From Dehalococcoidales bacterium (GTDB taxonomy: Bacteria > Chloroflexota > Dehalococcoidia > Dehalococcoidales > UBA2162): a stretch of DNA of 5,933 nucleotides. The position numbers were made by a program, and so were the translations under genes. Numbering within the stretch: the first letter of the stretch is position 1; each line of letters starts with the position of its first letter. The DNA is taken from positions 534,766-540,698 of the forward strand of contig CP070800.1 in assembly GCA_020343555.1 (NCBI GenBank), in the 5' to 3' direction. A model generated the notes under the pieces. The model saw nothing but the letters and a program-made list of their open reading frames with translations, had not been told where the DNA came from and ran no database searches. This document shows, one piece after another, positions 5,145 through 5,933 of this stretch.

Positions 5145-5933
5145 TTAATAACCCATAGAGGCTTTCAGATCTTCATCGACCCAGAAGTATTTATAGAGGT
5201 CGTTGGTATTGGCCCAGCCTGCCCAGCTGACGCCTTCGTAATTCTGAATCCAGGGCCACCAGATATTGTAAGTTTTGGAACCTGGAAGCCAGATTGCCCA
5301 GGCAGAAGCCAGTTCATGTACGCCTTCCTCTTTCATGGTCTTGAAGTATTTATCCGGATTGTTGACCATATCCTTACCGATGACTTCTCCTACCATCTCA
5401 TAATAGGGATCATCGATATAGGCAAAGTTGGAGTACATGCCTTTCTTGGTGGTAAGCTGTTCGAATGGAGCCCAGACTCCGGTCATTGGACCCATGAACA
5501 TTTCGTCGAAGGATCTCGCTGCCCAGACACCGAAATAAGCGCCGCCTTCAATTGTATCGAGTTCCATATCGATACCTACGTCCATTAGGTAGTTTTTAAT
5601 GATGGATAGAAGGTCGGCGTGAGCAGCGGTACAGGTAATCTTGGTCTTGAAGCCGTTGGGGTATCCTGCTTCAGACAGAAGTTGTTTAGCTTTCTCCGGG
5701 TCATAGTCGAATAGCATCTGCACTTCCTCCGGCATTTCTTCCATCGGAGTGTAGAATTTCTCGAATCCCGGAACGGGATGATAAGGATGAACCAGGAGAG
5801 ATCCTTCGCCCTCATAGTAGTCTTGGAGTATTGTCCGCTGGTCGACGGCAAGATTCATAGCCTGTCTTACTTCAAGTTTATGGAAAGGCAGTTCGGGTTT
5901 GTCCTGTCTGCCTGCGGGCATAGCACCTGCAGA
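5145..5933 (-). CDS. Second peptide/nickel-type substrate-binding protein, C-terminal part (5' end outside window)
   Basis: The frame is open to the right edge: four more codons (S-A-G-A) precede the first ATG at 5921, and this point corresponds to the middle of the family fold, so that ATG is internal. The 262 visible residues are the C-terminal part of an SBP family 5 protein. Shared with the complete lipoprotein at 1323-3077 are DKPELP, RQAMNLAVDQ, YDPEKAKQLLSEAGYPNGFKT, YLMDVGIDMEL, IWLP, IWWPWIQNY and the terminal SMGY. From DKPELP to the end both proteins have 252 residues. They differ most in the stretch between VGIDMEL and the IWLP motif, likely including ligand-contacting parts, so different ligands are plausible. 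It is transcribed toward the SDR-VOC pair and ends at the shared hairpin. About 320 N-terminal residues, including any lipobox, are missing if it matches its paralogue in length. Confidence 0.92.
   Translation of the reverse strand, partial: SAGAMPAGRQDKPELPFHKLEVRQAMNLAVDQRTILQDYYEGEGSLLVHPYHPVPGFEKFYTPMEEMPEEVQMLFDYDPEKAKQLLSEAGYPNGFKTKITCTAAHADLLSIIKNYLMDVGIDMELDTIEGGAYFGVWAARSFDEMFMGPMTGVWAPFEQLTTKKGMYSNFAYIDDPYYEMVGEVIGKDMVNNPDKYFKTMKEEGVHELASAWAIWLPGSKTYNIWWPWIQNYEGVSWAGWANTNDLYKYFWVDEDLKASMGY

Noticed and set aside
5316..5588. Plus-strand 90-residue open frame opposite the second binding protein
   Set aside because: It is antisense to a gene with clear family motifs and has no ribosome site or recognisable domain.
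5145..5921. ATG at 5921 as the true start of the minus-strand binding protein
   Set aside because: The frame stays open to the edge and this point aligns near residue 327 of the paralogue, so the protein would lack its signal peptide and first lobe.

Overview
The window looks like a piece of an anaerobic bacterial chromosome. It contains the end of a molybdopterin oxidoreductase operon, an SDR-VOC gene pair, and two paralogous peptide-type solute-binding lipoproteins. The lipoprotein start (hydrophobic signal, V-A-S-C lipobox, very acidic linker, then YGGT) and the pairing of a DMSO-reductase-family large subunit with a very small two-cluster ferredoxin remind me of Dehalococcoidia-type Chloroflexota. 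That assignment is from memory of family style only; Desulfobacterota or Peptococcaceae-like Firmicutes are not excluded. Shine-Dalgarno sites are strong and sigma70-like promoter boxes are readable.

Layout. 1-603 (+): C-terminal part of a molybdopterin oxidoreductase that enters from the left edge. 605-949 (+): its probable partner, a 114-residue iron-sulfur protein, starting one base after the stop. 950-1322: a 373-base AT-rich noncoding stretch with a perfect-stem terminator-like hairpin, an 18-base palindrome, a candidate promoter, a perfect Shine-Dalgarno site before a seven-codon ORF, and a second dyad. 1323-3077 (+): complete family 5 solute-binding lipoprotein, followed by a terminator hairpin. 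3192-3220: the best promoter in the window. 3245-4054 and 4087-5070 (+): a short-chain dehydrogenase and a two-domain vicinal-oxygen-chelate protein, apparently one transcript. 5099-5128: a hairpin placed to end transcripts from both sides. 5145-5933 (-): C-terminal part of a second family 5 solute-binding protein, cut by the right edge and clearly paralogous to the first.

Together the genes suggest uptake and oxidation of a small organic compound: the lipoproteins would capture it, the SDR would oxidise or reduce a hydroxyl/keto group, the VOC protein would act on or bind an intermediate, and the molybdenum or tungsten enzyme with its ferredoxin would carry out a redox step. This link is inference from proximity. 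No permease or ATPase genes are in the window and no substrate can be read from the sequence.

The points most worth a second look are the structured leader of the first lipoprotein gene, the uneven loss of metal ligands in the two halves of the VOC protein, the half-size nine-cysteine ferredoxin, and the convergent paralogous binding proteins around the SDR-VOC pair. I do not see an obviously new defence, mobile or RNA system here.
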